Positions 49,135 to 59,390 are shown, numbered from the stretch's first letter. The stretch: 64,000 nucleotides of DNA from CAYYYG01 sp964490875 (GCA_964490875.1 CAZBEF010000001.1:310001-374000), one strand, 5' to 3'. A program made the numbers and translations. Notes: a model not told the origin generated them from the letters alone.

Positions 49135-51237
49135 CTATTTGGCGAGCATGTTCTTGACGATGTTCTGCGGCACTTCTTCATAGTGTGAAGGCTCCATGTA
49201 TGGAATACCTCGACCTTCGGTAAGAGATCGCAAAACAGTAACGTATCCGGAAAGCTCGGCAAGCGGGGCATAGGCTTTTATGATGGTAGCCCTGCCTCTT
49301 TTATCTGTTGAGATGATTTTTCCACGGCGGCTGGAAATATCGCCAATAACAACTCCCATGAAATCATCTGGAACTGTTACTTCAAGTTTCATGATAGGCT
49401 CAAGCAGAATCATACCTGCTTTTTTGGCTCCGTCCTGGAATGCCATAGAACCTGCAATTTTGAATGCAATGTCAGAAGAGTCGACATCATGATAACTTCC
49501 ATCGTACACAGTAACTTCAATATCTACCATAGGATATCCAAGCAATACGCCTTTTTCCATGGCTTCGATAATACCTTTTTCAATGGATGGAATAAATTCG
49601 GCTGGAATTGTTCCTCCTTTGATGGAATTGACATATCTGAATCCTTCGCCGCGGGCAAGTGGTTTCATCCGAATAAGGCAGTGACCGTATTGTCCATGAC
49701 CTCCGGACTGTTTAATGTATTTTCCTTCGGCTTCAACTTCGCCGGCAATTGTTTCTTTATACGCAACCTGTGCTTTACCAACATTGGCATCCATTCCCAT
49801 TTCACGCTTCATGCGGTCGACAAGAATTTCCAAATGCAGTTCTCCCATGCCGGACATAATTGTTTGTCCTGTTTCATGGTTTACTTTTACCTTGAATGTT
49901 GGATCTTCTTCTGAAAGTCTATTTAAAGTATATGAAAGCTTTTCTTGATCTGCTTTTGTTTTTGGTTCAATAGCGAGTGAAATAACCGGTTCCGGGAATG
50001 TAATCTGCTCAAGCAGAATTGGATGATCCTGATCGGCAAGAGTGTCTCCGGTTTTTGTTTCTTTTGGACCAACCAGCGCAACGATTTCTCCCGAATATGC
50101 CTTATCAATTTCTTCCCGGTTGTTGGCATGCATAAGAAGAAGCCGGCTTACACGTTCTCGTTTTCCTTTATTTACATTGTAAACATACGATCCAGTTTCC
50201 AATGTTCCGGAATAAATTCGAGTGTATGTGATTTTTCCCACGTGCGGATCGAGTTGAATTTTGAAAGCCAAGGCTGAGAATTTTTCTTCGGAATTTAATT
50301 TCCGAACAGCTGTTTCGTTTGAGCCAGGCACTAATCCCTGAACTTCACCAAGATCAAGTGGAGAAGGCAGATAGTCTACAATAGCATCAAGTACTGGCTG
50401 GACGCCTTTGTTTCGTAATGATGTTCCACAATAAACAGGAATTAATTTGTAGGCAATAGTTGCTCGTCGGAGAGCGGTTTTGAGTTCTTCAACAGTAATT
50501 TCTTCTCCGCCAAGATATTTATTGAGCAGAACATCATCGGTCTCGGCTACAGCTTCAAACAGTTTTGCACGTGCTTTTTGAACATGCTCTTTAATATCGG
50601 CTGGAATTTCATCGATGATATCATATTCAATACCTTGTGGATCTTTACCCCATACAAGAGATTTCATAGAAAGCAGATCAACGACACCTTTAAATTCATT
50701 TTCTTTTCCAAGAGGATATACCATAACAGCTGGTTTGGCTCCCAACCGTTCGGTGATTTCTTCCACCGTTCCTTCAAAATTTGCACCAAGTTTATCCATT
50801 TTATTGATGAAGCAGATACGAGGCACTTTATATTTATCAGCCTGGCGCCATACAGTTTCCGATTGGCTCTGAACACCTTCTTCGGCATCAAAAACTATAA
50901 CTCCTCCGTCAAGAACACGAAGTGAACGCTCCACTTCGGCAGTAAAGTCTACGTGGCCCGGAGTATCGATAATGTTGATACGAACATTTTTCCAGAATGT
51001 AGTTGTTGCGGCAGATACTATTGTGATTCCTCGTTCGCGCTCCTGGGGCATCCAGTCCATCTGAGTATTTCCTTCATCAATATCACCGATTTTGTAGCTT
51101 CGGCCTGTGTAAAACAAAATACGTTCTGTAGTTGTTGTTTTACCTGAATCAATGTGAGCGATAATACCTACGTTGCGGATTTTATCCAAAGGAACATTGC
51201 GGTTTTTAGTAATTATACTTTGCTGTGGTTGTGCCAT
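49135..51237 (-). CDS. fusA: translation elongation factor G
   Basis: The 700-aa protein is full length: GTPase motifs AHIDSGKTT (G1, Ala-to-Ser variant of the usual AHIDAGKT), RGITI, DTPGHVDF and NKMDK, then domains II-V, with 'GMGELHLEIL' and a C-terminal 'PLAELSGYVTVLRSLTEGRG'. It drives ribosomal translocation. It has its own promoter after the rpsG terminator. A 9-bp inverted repeat AACCGGTT-rich hairpin lies beyond its stop (about 49106-49126) without a clear T-run. Confidence 0.97.
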   Translation of the reverse strand: MAQPQQSIITKNRNVPLDKIRNVGIIAHIDSGKTTTTERILFYTGRSYKIGDIDEGNTQMDWMPQERERGITIVSAATTTFWKNVRINIIDTPGHVDFTAEVERSLRVLDGGVIVFDAEEGVQSQSETVWRQADKYKVPRICFINKMDKLGANFEGTVEEITERLGAKPAVMVYPLGKENEFKGVVDLLSMKSLVWGKDPQGIEYDIIDEIPADIKEHVQKARAKLFEAVAETDDVLLNKYLGGEEITVEELKTALRRATIAYKLIPVYCGTSLRNKGVQPVLDAIVDYLPSPLDLGEVQGLVPGSNETAVRKLNSEEKFSALAFKIQLDPHVGKITYTRIYSGTLETGSYVYNVNKGKRERVSRLLLMHANNREEIDKAYSGEIVALVGPKETKTGDTLADQDHPILLEQITFPEPVISLAIEPKTKADQEKLSYTLNRLSEEDPTFKVKVNHETGQTIMSGMGELHLEILVDRMKREMGMDANVGKAQVAYKETIAGEVEAEGKYIKQSGGHGQYGHCLIRMKPLARGEGFRYVNSIKGGTIPAEFIPSIEKGIIEAMEKGVLLGYPMVDIEVTVYDGSYHDVDSSDIAFKIAGSMAFQDGAKKAGMILLEPIMKLEVTVPDDFMGVVIGDISSRRGKIISTDKRGRATIIKAYAPLAELSGYVTVLRSLTEGRGIPYMEPSHYEEVPQNIVKNMLAK

Positions 51238-51247
51238 ATATTAATAA

Positions 51248-51275
51248 ATATTAAATTGTATTATGTAATAGTCAA
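51248..51275 (-). promoter_or_regulatory. fusA promoter
   Basis: Minus strand TTGACT (51270-51275), 16-bp spacer, TAATAT (51248-51253); the ATG at 51237 follows 10 nt later. A start 6-7 nt after the -10 leaves a leader of only a few bases. Confidence 0.5.
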
Positions 51276-51289
51276 GTTTTTATAGAACT

Positions 51290-51319
51290 AAAAAAAATCA
51301 TTCCTCATTATAGGAATGA
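51290..51319 (-). terminator. terminator between rpsG and fusA
   Basis: TCATTCCT (51298-51305) pairs perfectly with AGGAATGA (51312-51319) around a 6-nt loop; the minus-strand transcript continues into eight U. It would end rpoB-rpoC-rpsL-rpsG transcripts, leaving fusA under its own promoter. Confidence 0.8.
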
Positions 51320-51361
51320 ATTTTTTATCGGTATAGTAGGATAACGTGTTGTATCACTTCT

Positions 51362-51835
51362 TTACCACTTCAGATGAGCAAATGCTTTGTTTGCTTCTGC
51401 GAGTTTTTCGGCCTGCAGACGTTTACTGACTGAAGCACCCTGATTTTTGGAAGCCTCAACAATTTCACTGGTCAGTTTTGCTTCAAATGAACGGAATTCT
51501 TTATTTGGTTTTGCTTTTGCAGCTTCGATTATCCAGTTTAATGCTAAATACAGTCTTCGTTCTTTTCTTACTTCAGTTGGAACAAGGTAAGAAGCTCCAC
51601 CCAATCTTCTTGGTTTTACTTCAACAGTTGGCGCAACATTGTTGATTGCTTTGTGAAGAACTTTCAGCGGATCAGGATTCTCCTTTTTCAGCTCTTCCAT
51701 CGACTGATAAACAATGGAGCTGGCGACACTTTTTTTACCGTCAATTGTTATGTAGTTTATTAACTTTGCTATTTCTAAACTACTGTAAATAGCATCTGGT
51801 TTGACTGTTCTTTTTTTGTATGGATGGCGTGGCAT
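51362..51835 (-). CDS. rpsG: 30S ribosomal protein S7
   Basis: The 157-aa protein has the S7 pattern: basic N-terminus MPRHPYKKR, 'VVYQ'-like 'SIVYQSMEEL', 'AINNVAPTVEVKPRRLGGASYLVPTEVRKERR' (the 16S rRNA-binding block) and 'NKAFAHLKW' at the end. Standard length. It follows rpsL by 20 bp in the usual str-type order. Confidence 0.96.
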   Translation of the reverse strand: MPRHPYKKRTVKPDAIYSSLEIAKLINYITIDGKKSVASSIVYQSMEELKKENPDPLKVLHKAINNVAPTVEVKPRRLGGASYLVPTEVRKERRLYLALNWIIEAAKAKPNKEFRSFEAKLTSEIVEASKNQGASVSKRLQAEKLAEANKAFAHLKW

Positions 51836-51855
51836 AGTATATATTTATAATTTTC

Positions 51856-52296
51856 TTATGCTGCTGGTGCTGCTGCAGCTGCTTTCTTTTTATCAAATTT
51901 AGTACCGTATTTTGAGCGTGATGTAGTTCTGTTTACCACACCGGCTGTATCAAACTTTCCACGGACTATATGATATTTTACACCTGGTAAATCCTTAACT
52001 CTTCCTCCGCGTACCATTACGATAGAATGTTCGGCAAGATTGTGACCGATTCCCTGAATGTAAGCAGTAACTTCCTGCTTGTTGGAAAGCCGGACTCTTG
52101 CAACTTTTCGAAGAGCTGAGTTTGGTTTTTTAGGAGTCATTGTACGTACAACAGTACAAACTCCTCTTTTCATTGGGTTGGTTGTTCCAACATACTTTCG
52201 TTTGATTGAGTTAAAACTCACTTTCAAACTGGCTGCTCTTGATTTTTTATTACGCTTTTGCCGCGACTTGCGGATTAGCTGGTTGATTGTGGGCAT
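51856..52296 (-). CDS. rpsL: 30S ribosomal protein S12
   Basis: The 146-aa protein starts MPTINQLIRKSR and keeps TPKKPNSALRK and RGGRVKDLPGVKYH, the decoding-site loops where streptomycin resistance mutations arise (both Lys wild type). The canonical N-terminus fixes the start at 52296, which is 47 bp inside the 3' end of rpoC. An Ala-rich tail ends the protein. Confidence 0.97.
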   Translation of the reverse strand: MPTINQLIRKSRQKRNKKSRAASLKVSFNSIKRKYVGTTNPMKRGVCTVVRTMTPKKPNSALRKVARVRLSNKQEVTAYIQGIGHNLAEHSIVMVRGGRVKDLPGVKYHIVRGKFDTAGVVNRTTSRSKYGTKFDKKKAAAAAPAA

Positions 52297-55200
52297 ATCT
52301 GCTTAAAAATTTTGTGTAATACTTATCAATTAATTCCTGTGTAACTGGGATAAGTCTGCCTATTATAACATTTTCTTTCAATCCTAACAAGTAATCTACT
52401 TGTCCTTTGATTGCGGCAGCACTCAAGACACTGGTTGTCTGTTCGAACGAAGCAGCAGATAACCAAGAATCTGTATAGATGGCTGCTCGAGTGATACCAA
52501 GGATTGATACTCGGCCAGTTGCTGGTTTTCCGCCTTGTGCCAAGACTTTCTTGTTTTCTTCTTCAAAGCGTACTTTCGAAACAATTTCATCTTTAATGAA
52601 TGATGTATCACCTTCTTCTTCGATAATGATCTTGTCACTCATTTTGCGGATAATTACTTCGAAATGCTTGTCATGAATGGCAATTCCCTGAGATTCATAT
52701 ACTTTTTGAATTTCATCAAGCAGATAAATCTGTGCTGCCTTAAGACCTTTGATTGTGAGAACATCGGTAACATTCAAATGACCTTCAGACAATGCAGTTC
52801 CCGATGCAACAAGATCGCCGTCTTTAATCTTCAGTTTCTGGGAAAGAGGAATAATGAATTCCTGCTCCTGAACATCAGAAGTATCTGTCGGGGTGATCTT
52901 TACAAGGTATGCATCACGATCGGTGTCTTCTTTTATAGAAACCTTGCCCGAAGCTTCAGCAATTGGTGAAACTACTTTTGGATTGCGTGTTTCAAATAAT
53001 TCTTCTACCCGTGGAAGTCCTTGAGTCACGTCGGAAATTACGATACCTCCGAAGTGGCGGACACGCATGGTAAGCTGAGTACCTGGTTCTCCGACCGATT
53101 GAGCTGCTATGACACCTGCCGGTACGCCGATTTCAACTAATCTATTGGTTGAAAGGTCGATACCATAACATTTCTGGCAGATACCATATTTTGATTCACA
53201 GTACAGAGGAGAGCGGACAGTGGCTCTTTTAATATTATGCTTGGCAATCAGTTCATATTTGCTGTCATCAATCAGTTCGCCAGCTTTTATTACTACATGT
53301 TTATTTTCATCGGCGATATCTTTTTGAGCGAATCTTCCTTTAATTCTTTCTTTAATCTTCTCGCCACGTTCTTCATCCATGTTGATTGTTAATCCTTCAC
53401 GGGCGCCGCAGTCTTCCTGCCGAATGATCATGTCATGAGCAGTGTCGACCAAACGTCGAGTAAGGTAACCTGCATCAGCGGTTTTCAATGCTGAATCGGT
53501 GAGACCTTTTCGGGCTCCGCGTGCTGATATTACGTATTCAAAGATAGAAAGTCCTTCGCGGTAGTTTGATTTTGTCGGAACTTCGATTATTTTTCCCATC
53601 GGATCAACGACAAGTCCTTTGATTGCTGAAATCTGCTTCAGCTGTTCGCGAGAAGCACGAGGACCTTCCGACTTAATACTCAGTTTTACCGGATTCTCTT
53701 CCCCAATTGCATTCCATGTAAGATCGGCCAACTTTTCGGTTGTTTCGATCCACAAATTATTGGCATAGCGTCGTTTTTCATCAAGAGTCAGAAGACCCTG
53801 GCTGTAGTTTTGTTCAATCTTGTCGATTTCGCTTTCTGTCTGTGCAACGATATCGGATTTTTCAGGAACCATGACGCAGTCAAATATCGAGAATGAAAGT
53901 CCGCCTGCGATGGTTGAACTCCAGAATCCAAGTTCTTTAACTTTGTCGATCAATTCTCCGACCCGTTTATTATCGTTAAACAGTTTCAAAGCTTTCACAA
54001 CAAGTGCTTTAATTCCGGACTGTTTTATATCCTGGTTAATGAACTGAAGTTCTTCTGGAAGATTCTGGTTGAAAATAATTCTTCCTACAGTTGTCCGGAT
54101 GAAGGAATCTTTTACTTTGACATAAATTGCTTGTCTCAAAGCAATCTTTCCTAATGTGTAGTAGGTAACGGCTTCATTCATACTTCCGAACCATTTTAAT
54201 TCCTCATCTTTTACATCTAGAAATTTAGTATCGATGGTTGTGAGGTAATAGATTCCAAGAGCCATTTCTTTGTTTGGCACTACGATAGGTGCTCCATCGG
54301 CCGGCTTCAATAAATTGTTGTATGGAAGCATTCGGCTGTCGACTTCTGCAATAGCATTCTGTGATAGTGGCAGGAATACACCCATGGCGTCGCCGTCGAA
54401 GTCTGCATTGAAACCTGCGCAGACTGTCGGATGAAGCTTAATGGCGTAGGAATCTGTCAGAACTGGATAGAATCCAAGAATAGACAGTTTGTGCAGAGTT
54501 GGTGCACGGTTCAGAAGAACTGGGTGATTCTTAATAATTTCTTCCAAAATGTCGTATACAACCGGTTCTTTCAATTCGAGGAAATTCTTGGCACTCTTTA
54601 AGTTTGGAGCTAAACCCCGTATAATAATCTCGTGAAGCAAATGAGGTTTGAAAAGTTCAAGCGCCATTTCTTTTGGAATTCCGCACTGGTTAATCTTCAG
54701 CTCTGGTCCAACGATAATTGTTGAACGGCCAGAATAGTCGGCTCGTTTTCCGAGTAAGTTCTGTCGGAACCGTCCCTGTTTTCCACGGAGAATATCCGAA
54801 AGTGATTTCAATACTTTTGCGGTTGTTCCTTGTGAGCGTGATCGGCCTCTTGATTTTTGAAGATCAAGGAGCGAATCAACTGCTTCCTGAAGCATTCGTT
54901 TTTCATTTCGTAAAATAATTTCTGGTGCTCCAAGATCAATAAGCTGTTTCAATCGAATGTTTCTATTAATGACTCTTCGATACAAATCATTCAAATCCGA
55001 AGTTGCGAACTTTCCACCCGGAAGCTGGACGACTGGTCTAAGGTCTGGCGGGATTACCGGCAGAACAGAAAGCAGCATCCATGCTGGTGAAATTTTACTC
55101 TTGGTGAAAGACTCGATCACACGAGCTTTCTTCATGAGTTTATTTCGGCGTTCACCTTTGGCTTTTGTCAGTTCATTCAAAACATCGGCATACACTTTTT

Positions 55201-56041
55201 GAAGATCCATTGCAGAAAGAATTTCATACAATACTTCAGATCCCATGCCTACTTTTACTGAAGAATCAGCACCTTTTTCACGAAGGAACAGGTAATCATC
55301 TTCTTCCAGTGTGTCATTTTCCTTCAATGCTTTCATGATTTTGATCATGCGGTCAAAAAAGGCGACACGCTGTGATTTTTCTTCGACAAATTTATCAGAA
55401 AGCTGGCGGAACTGTTCGCGTTCTTTCAAATCGATTTCCTGTGCAGCAATCTCTCTTTGTTCTGGGTTGGTGACTCTTTTCTCAAGCTGTTTTTTCTGAT
55501 TGTTGAAATCATCGCTTAATTTTTGTTTATTAACTTCGTACTTTTCTTCTTCGGCAGCAACTTCTTTTGCCTTTAAATCTTCGAGAATATCAATATCTTT
55601 TTTTAATGCGTCTTTATCGATTTCACGGACCAAATACAAAGCATAGTAAATGATTCTTTCCAATGCCTGAATTGGAATATCAAGAATAATACTTAATGGT
55701 GAAGAAGATCCTTTGAAATACCAAATGTGGGCGATAGGAGAGGCCAGTTTGATGTGTCCCATCCGTTCACGTCGTACCACAGATGATGTAACTTCAACAC
55801 CGCAGCGGTCGCAGACGATTCCTTTATATCTGATTCGTTTATATTTTCCACAGTAACATTCGTAATCTTTGGTAGGTCCGAATATCCGTTCATCAAACAG
55901 ACCATCTTTTTCGGGTCTAAAGGTTCGGTAATTGATTGTTTCCGGTTTGGTAACTTCGCCTTTTGACCACTTTAAAATATCCTCAGGCGAGGCAAGGCGA
56001 ATCTTTAATCCGGAAAAATCTATCTGCAAATTTTCTTCCAT
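52250..56041 (-). CDS. rpoC: RNA polymerase beta' subunit
   Basis: The 1263-aa protein has the N-terminal zinc finger (CYCGKYKRIRYKGIVCDRCG), the catalytic NADFDGDAMGV with three Asp for Mg, and the second zinc site (CGAREG ... CESKYGICQKC). It follows rpoB by 21 bp. Its last 47 bp encode the start of rpsL in another frame. Confidence 0.98.
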   Translation of the reverse strand: MEENLQIDFSGLKIRLASPEDILKWSKGEVTKPETINYRTFRPEKDGLFDERIFGPTKDYECYCGKYKRIRYKGIVCDRCGVEVTSSVVRRERMGHIKLASPIAHIWYFKGSSSPLSIILDIPIQALERIIYYALYLVREIDKDALKKDIDILEDLKAKEVAAEEEKYEVNKQKLSDDFNNQKKQLEKRVTNPEQREIAAQEIDLKEREQFRQLSDKFVEEKSQRVAFFDRMIKIMKALKENDTLEEDDYLFLREKGADSSVKVGMGSEVLYEILSAMDLQKVYADVLNELTKAKGERRNKLMKKARVIESFTKSKISPAWMLLSVLPVIPPDLRPVVQLPGGKFATSDLNDLYRRVINRNIRLKQLIDLGAPEIILRNEKRMLQEAVDSLLDLQKSRGRSRSQGTTAKVLKSLSDILRGKQGRFRQNLLGKRADYSGRSTIIVGPELKINQCGIPKEMALELFKPHLLHEIIIRGLAPNLKSAKNFLELKEPVVYDILEEIIKNHPVLLNRAPTLHKLSILGFYPVLTDSYAIKLHPTVCAGFNADFDGDAMGVFLPLSQNAIAEVDSRMLPYNNLLKPADGAPIVVPNKEMALGIYYLTTIDTKFLDVKDEELKWFGSMNEAVTYYTLGKIALRQAIYVKVKDSFIRTTVGRIIFNQNLPEELQFINQDIKQSGIKALVVKALKLFNDNKRVGELIDKVKELGFWSSTIAGGLSFSIFDCVMVPEKSDIVAQTESEIDKIEQNYSQGLLTLDEKRRYANNLWIETTEKLADLTWNAIGEENPVKLSIKSEGPRASREQLKQISAIKGLVVDPMGKIIEVPTKSNYREGLSIFEYVISARGARKGLTDSALKTADAGYLTRRLVDTAHDMIIRQEDCGAREGLTINMDEERGEKIKERIKGRFAQKDIADENKHVVIKAGELIDDSKYELIAKHNIKRATVRSPLYCESKYGICQKCYGIDLSTNRLVEIGVPAGVIAAQSVGEPGTQLTMRVRHFGGIVISDVTQGLPRVEELFETRNPKVVSPIAEASGKVSIKEDTDRDAYLVKITPTDTSDVQEQEFIIPLSQKLKIKDGDLVASGTALSEGHLNVTDVLTIKGLKAAQIYLLDEIQKVYESQGIAIHDKHFEVIIRKMSDKIIIEEEGDTSFIKDEIVSKVRFEEENKKVLAQGGKPATGRVSILGITRAAIYTDSWLSAASFEQTTSVLSAAAIKGQVDYLLGLKENVIIGRLIPVTQELIDKYYTKFLSRYAHNQPANPQVAAKA

Positions 56042-56062
56042 AGTGTGTGTGTTAATAATTTT

Positions 56063-59000
56063 TTATGATATAAAGTCAACCGATAACCCGAGAGCATTCA
56101 GTTCTTTGGTAAGAACATGGAACGACTCTGGAACACTAGACTGCGGGATATCAAGACCTTTGATAATAGATTCAAATGCTTTGGTTCGTCCGCGTACATC
56201 GTCACTTTTGATGGTGAGCATTTCCTGCAATGTGTACGGAACTCGGTGAGACTGGAGTGCCCAGACTTCCATTTCTCCAAATCTCTGTCCTCCCATTTGC
56301 GACTTTCCGCCTAATGGTTGCTGAGTAACAAGAGAGTATGGACCGACTGATCGTGCATGGAATTTATCTTCAACCATGTGAATCAGCTTCAGAATGTATC
56401 CGACACCGACCAAGACTTTTCGGTCAAATGGTTTGCCGGTATGACCATCGTACAGATCTACTTTTCCATCTGCCGGGAGTCCAAGTTTCTGCAGCTCTTC
56501 AAAAATATATTTTTCACGAGTTCTTTCAAATACCGGAACTGAAATTTGTTTATCATTCTTTTTGGCGACTAATCCAAGCAATGTTTCAAACAGCTGTCCA
56601 AGATTCATTCTCGCCAGGATGGAAAGAGGAGAGATGATAACATCTACCGGAGTTCCATCGGCCAAGTATGGCATATCGTATTCTGGGAGAATTCTTGAGA
56701 TGACACCTTTGTTACCATGTCGTCCTGCAAGCTTGTCTCCAACACTAATTTTTCTCAATTGTGCTGTATTAACCAGAATTCGTTTCATAACACTTGGTTC
56801 AAGTTCATTTGGATCTTTCTGGGAATTGATGACTTCAATATCAACAACAGTTCCTCGTTTTCCGTATGGAAGCCGGAGGGATGTATCTTTAACATCTTTT
56901 GCTTTTTCTCCGAATATAGCTCGCAATAATCTTTCTTCTGCTGTTAATTCGCGTTCTCCTTTTGGAGCAACTTTACCGACCAGAATATCTCCGCCTTTTA
57001 CCTGTGTACCAGTAAGTACCAATCCGTCTTTATCAAGATTCTGCAATACTTCTTCTCGGACATTTGGAATGTCTCGTGTTAATTCTTCTGGTCCTAATTT
57101 AGTATCAACAAGGTCGGCAATAAATTCTTCGCATGTTATAGAAGAAAGTTTGTCTTCTTTCAAAAGCCGTTCTGAAATTACGAAACCGTCTTCGTATCCA
57201 AGTCCGTTTAATGATGTGTAAGCAACGACCAAATTCTGACCGAGTGAAAGTTTTCCATTGTCAGTTGCCGGGCCGTCGATAACAACATCGCCTTTTTTCA
57301 GTTTCTGTTTTGGACCAACACGAGGTCTTTGATCGAATGCTACGTCTTTATTGGTTCTCAAATATCGTTTCAGATCGTATTTATATTCTTTTCCTGATTT
57401 TCCCTTAAGAACAACTTTTCTTCCGTCGACATAGTCAACAACAGCATCTTCTGGTGCGAAAACAGTGCGGCCTAATGCTGCGGCAACCTTGTTTTCCATT
57501 CCGGTTCCCACAACTGGTGCTTCGGTTCGAACCAATGGGACAGCCTGACACTGCATGTGAGTACCCATGAGAGCTCTTGATGCATCATCATTCTGAAGGT
57601 AAGGAATAAGAGCTGCGGAAGCTCCTACTACCTGTCGTGGCGAAATATCAATAAAGTCAACTTTATCAACAGGAACTTCAATAATTTCACCTTTGTGGCG
57701 GGCGACAACGTGCTGATCGGAAATATATCCGTCGGCATCAATGTTTATATAGGTAGATGTAATATAATAATCTTCTTCATCATCTGCCTGTAAATAGGTA
57801 ATATCGTTTGTTACTTTTACTTTTGTTTTATTACCGGCTTTTTCTTTAACAAGTTTTTTATATGGAGTCTCAAGGAATCCATATTGATTTACTTTAGAAT
57901 ACAAAGCCATGTATGTTACGACTCCGATGTTTGGACCTTCTGGCGATCTAATCGGACAAATTCTTCCATATTGTGAAGAAGAAATGTCGCGGATCGAGAA
58001 TGAGGCGCGTTCCTTTTCGATACCGCCTGGTCCGCCGACTGTAATTCTTCGCAAATTATCAAGTTCTGATAATGGATTTGTCTGATCGACGATTGTTGAA
58101 AGCTGGCTGGTTCGGTAGAACGAATTAATCGCCATGATAACCGGCTTTGAGTTGATTACCTGTGAAGGTGTTGGCTGAATGTCGCCGGCAATAAGACTCA
58201 TTCTTTCTTTTACTTCTTTTTCGGCTCGCACCATTCCAACTCGGATTCCGTACATTCCGATAAGTTCTCCAACGGTTCGCAGTCTTCGATTTCCCAGATG
58301 ATCAATGTCGTCAAATGTGCCCTGTCCTTTGGTAAGGTTGATAAGATATTTTAATGTGGCAATAATATCTTTTTTATTCAGTAAGTGATTATCGCGGTTG
58401 ATTTCAATGTTAACACCAAGTTTTTTATTAATTTTGTAGCGGCCGACATCACCCAGAGAATATCTTCGCTGATCGAAGAACATACTCTGTAATGTTTTGT
58501 AAGCATTTTCAAGAACAAGCGGTTCACCTGGTTTAATCTTTCGATAAAACTCAAGAACGGCTTCTTCTTTATTTTTGGTCTTGTCTTTCTTAAATGTTGG
58601 CATGATGTACTTTTCGACCAGTTCTTTATCACAGTCATCGAAGTACTTTAATAATGTATTATTGCTTTCTCCGTCAAAAATGCGAAGGAATACAGAAGCT
58701 AAGAATTTTCGTTTCTTATTGACTTTAATTTCAATAATTCCATGTTTATTAATAGTAAAGTCAAGCCATGCACCAATGTATGGCCGCACTTCGGCATTAT
58801 ATAATGTAAGGCCGGTTGTTTTATCAATTTCTGCGGTGAAGTAAATTCCCGGTGATCGAACGATTTGGTTGATGATTGCCCGTTCAATACCATTAATAAT
58901 GAATGTTCCGCGATCGGTCATATTCGGAACATTGAAAAAGTATACGTCCTGTGATTTTTCGCTGCCTGTTTTTTTGTTAAGAAGTTTTACTTTCAAGTAA

Positions 59001-59278
59001 ACAGGAGAATCGTAGGTCAGTTTTTTCTGAAGACACAAATCCAATGGATATCGTGGGTCTCCGTAATATAAATCTTCAAAAAAGAGTGAGAATTTCTTGC
59101 CAGTGTAGTCTTCGATAGGGAAGAATTCTTCGAGAATTTTCTTTAAATCTTCCTGCAAAAAGTGGTTCCAGGAATTTTTTTGAACTTCTATTAAATCTAA
59201 CTCCTTAAAATATTGCGATTCTTTCTGTATATAACTTTCGTGAAAAGGGGAAGTTAGTGGGTTGGTTGAGTTAGCCAT
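56063..59278 (-). CDS. rpoB: RNA polymerase beta subunit
   Basis: The 1071-aa protein has complete RpoB features: the rifampicin-pocket region (58030-58118), 'YGRICPIRSPEGPNIG', 'GYEDGFVISERLL', 'GDKLAGRHGNKG' and the C-terminal 'GGQRFGEMEVWAL'. In the rifampicin region the residues aligned to E. coli Q513, F514, H526 and S531 are Thr, Ile, Asn and Thr, so natural resistance is likely. A consensus promoter and a leader hairpin precede it. Confidence 0.98.
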   Translation of the reverse strand: MANSTNPLTSPFHESYIQKESQYFKELDLIEVQKNSWNHFLQEDLKKILEEFFPIEDYTGKKFSLFFEDLYYGDPRYPLDLCLQKKLTYDSPVYLKVKLLNKKTGSEKSQDVYFFNVPNMTDRGTFIINGIERAIINQIVRSPGIYFTAEIDKTTGLTLYNAEVRPYIGAWLDFTINKHGIIEIKVNKKRKFLASVFLRIFDGESNNTLLKYFDDCDKELVEKYIMPTFKKDKTKNKEEAVLEFYRKIKPGEPLVLENAYKTLQSMFFDQRRYSLGDVGRYKINKKLGVNIEINRDNHLLNKKDIIATLKYLINLTKGQGTFDDIDHLGNRRLRTVGELIGMYGIRVGMVRAEKEVKERMSLIAGDIQPTPSQVINSKPVIMAINSFYRTSQLSTIVDQTNPLSELDNLRRITVGGPGGIEKERASFSIRDISSSQYGRICPIRSPEGPNIGVVTYMALYSKVNQYGFLETPYKKLVKEKAGNKTKVKVTNDITYLQADDEEDYYITSTYINIDADGYISDQHVVARHKGEIIEVPVDKVDFIDISPRQVVGASAALIPYLQNDDASRALMGTHMQCQAVPLVRTEAPVVGTGMENKVAAALGRTVFAPEDAVVDYVDGRKVVLKGKSGKEYKYDLKRYLRTNKDVAFDQRPRVGPKQKLKKGDVVIDGPATDNGKLSLGQNLVVAYTSLNGLGYEDGFVISERLLKEDKLSSITCEEFIADLVDTKLGPEELTRDIPNVREEVLQNLDKDGLVLTGTQVKGGDILVGKVAPKGERELTAEERLLRAIFGEKAKDVKDTSLRLPYGKRGTVVDIEVINSQKDPNELEPSVMKRILVNTAQLRKISVGDKLAGRHGNKGVISRILPEYDMPYLADGTPVDVIISPLSILARMNLGQLFETLLGLVAKKNDKQISVPVFERTREKYIFEELQKLGLPADGKVDLYDGHTGKPFDRKVLVGVGYILKLIHMVEDKFHARSVGPYSLVTQQPLGGKSQMGGQRFGEMEVWALQSHRVPYTLQEMLTIKSDDVRGRTKAFESIIKGLDIPQSSVPESFHVLTKELNALGLSVDFIS

Positions 59279-59307
59279 CGATTGTTTGAAGGTTAATTTT
59301 ATTAATT

Positions 59308-59334
59308 AAAAAAAGCTCCTATAAAAATATAGGG
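59308..59334 (-). terminator. possible attenuator in the rpoB leader
   Basis: Downstream of the rpoB promoter the minus-strand transcript forms CCTATA/TATAGG (59328-59333 with 59318-59323, loop of 4) followed by AGC and seven U. It lies before the start codon, so it could terminate a fraction of transcripts. The stem is short and AT-rich. Confidence 0.5.
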
Positions 59335-59353
59335 TCTCAAAAAAAGCTTAATT

Positions 59354-59382
59354 AATATACAATAGCCGTTAGCAAATGTCAA
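59354..59382 (-). promoter_or_regulatory. rpoB-rpoC promoter
   Basis: TTGACA (59377-59382, minus) and TATATT (59354-59359) with 17-bp spacing, about 75 bp before the rpoB ATG: a near-consensus housekeeping promoter. The leader of about 70 nt contains the candidate attenuator. Confidence 0.75.
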
Positions 59383-59390
59383 TAGTGAAT

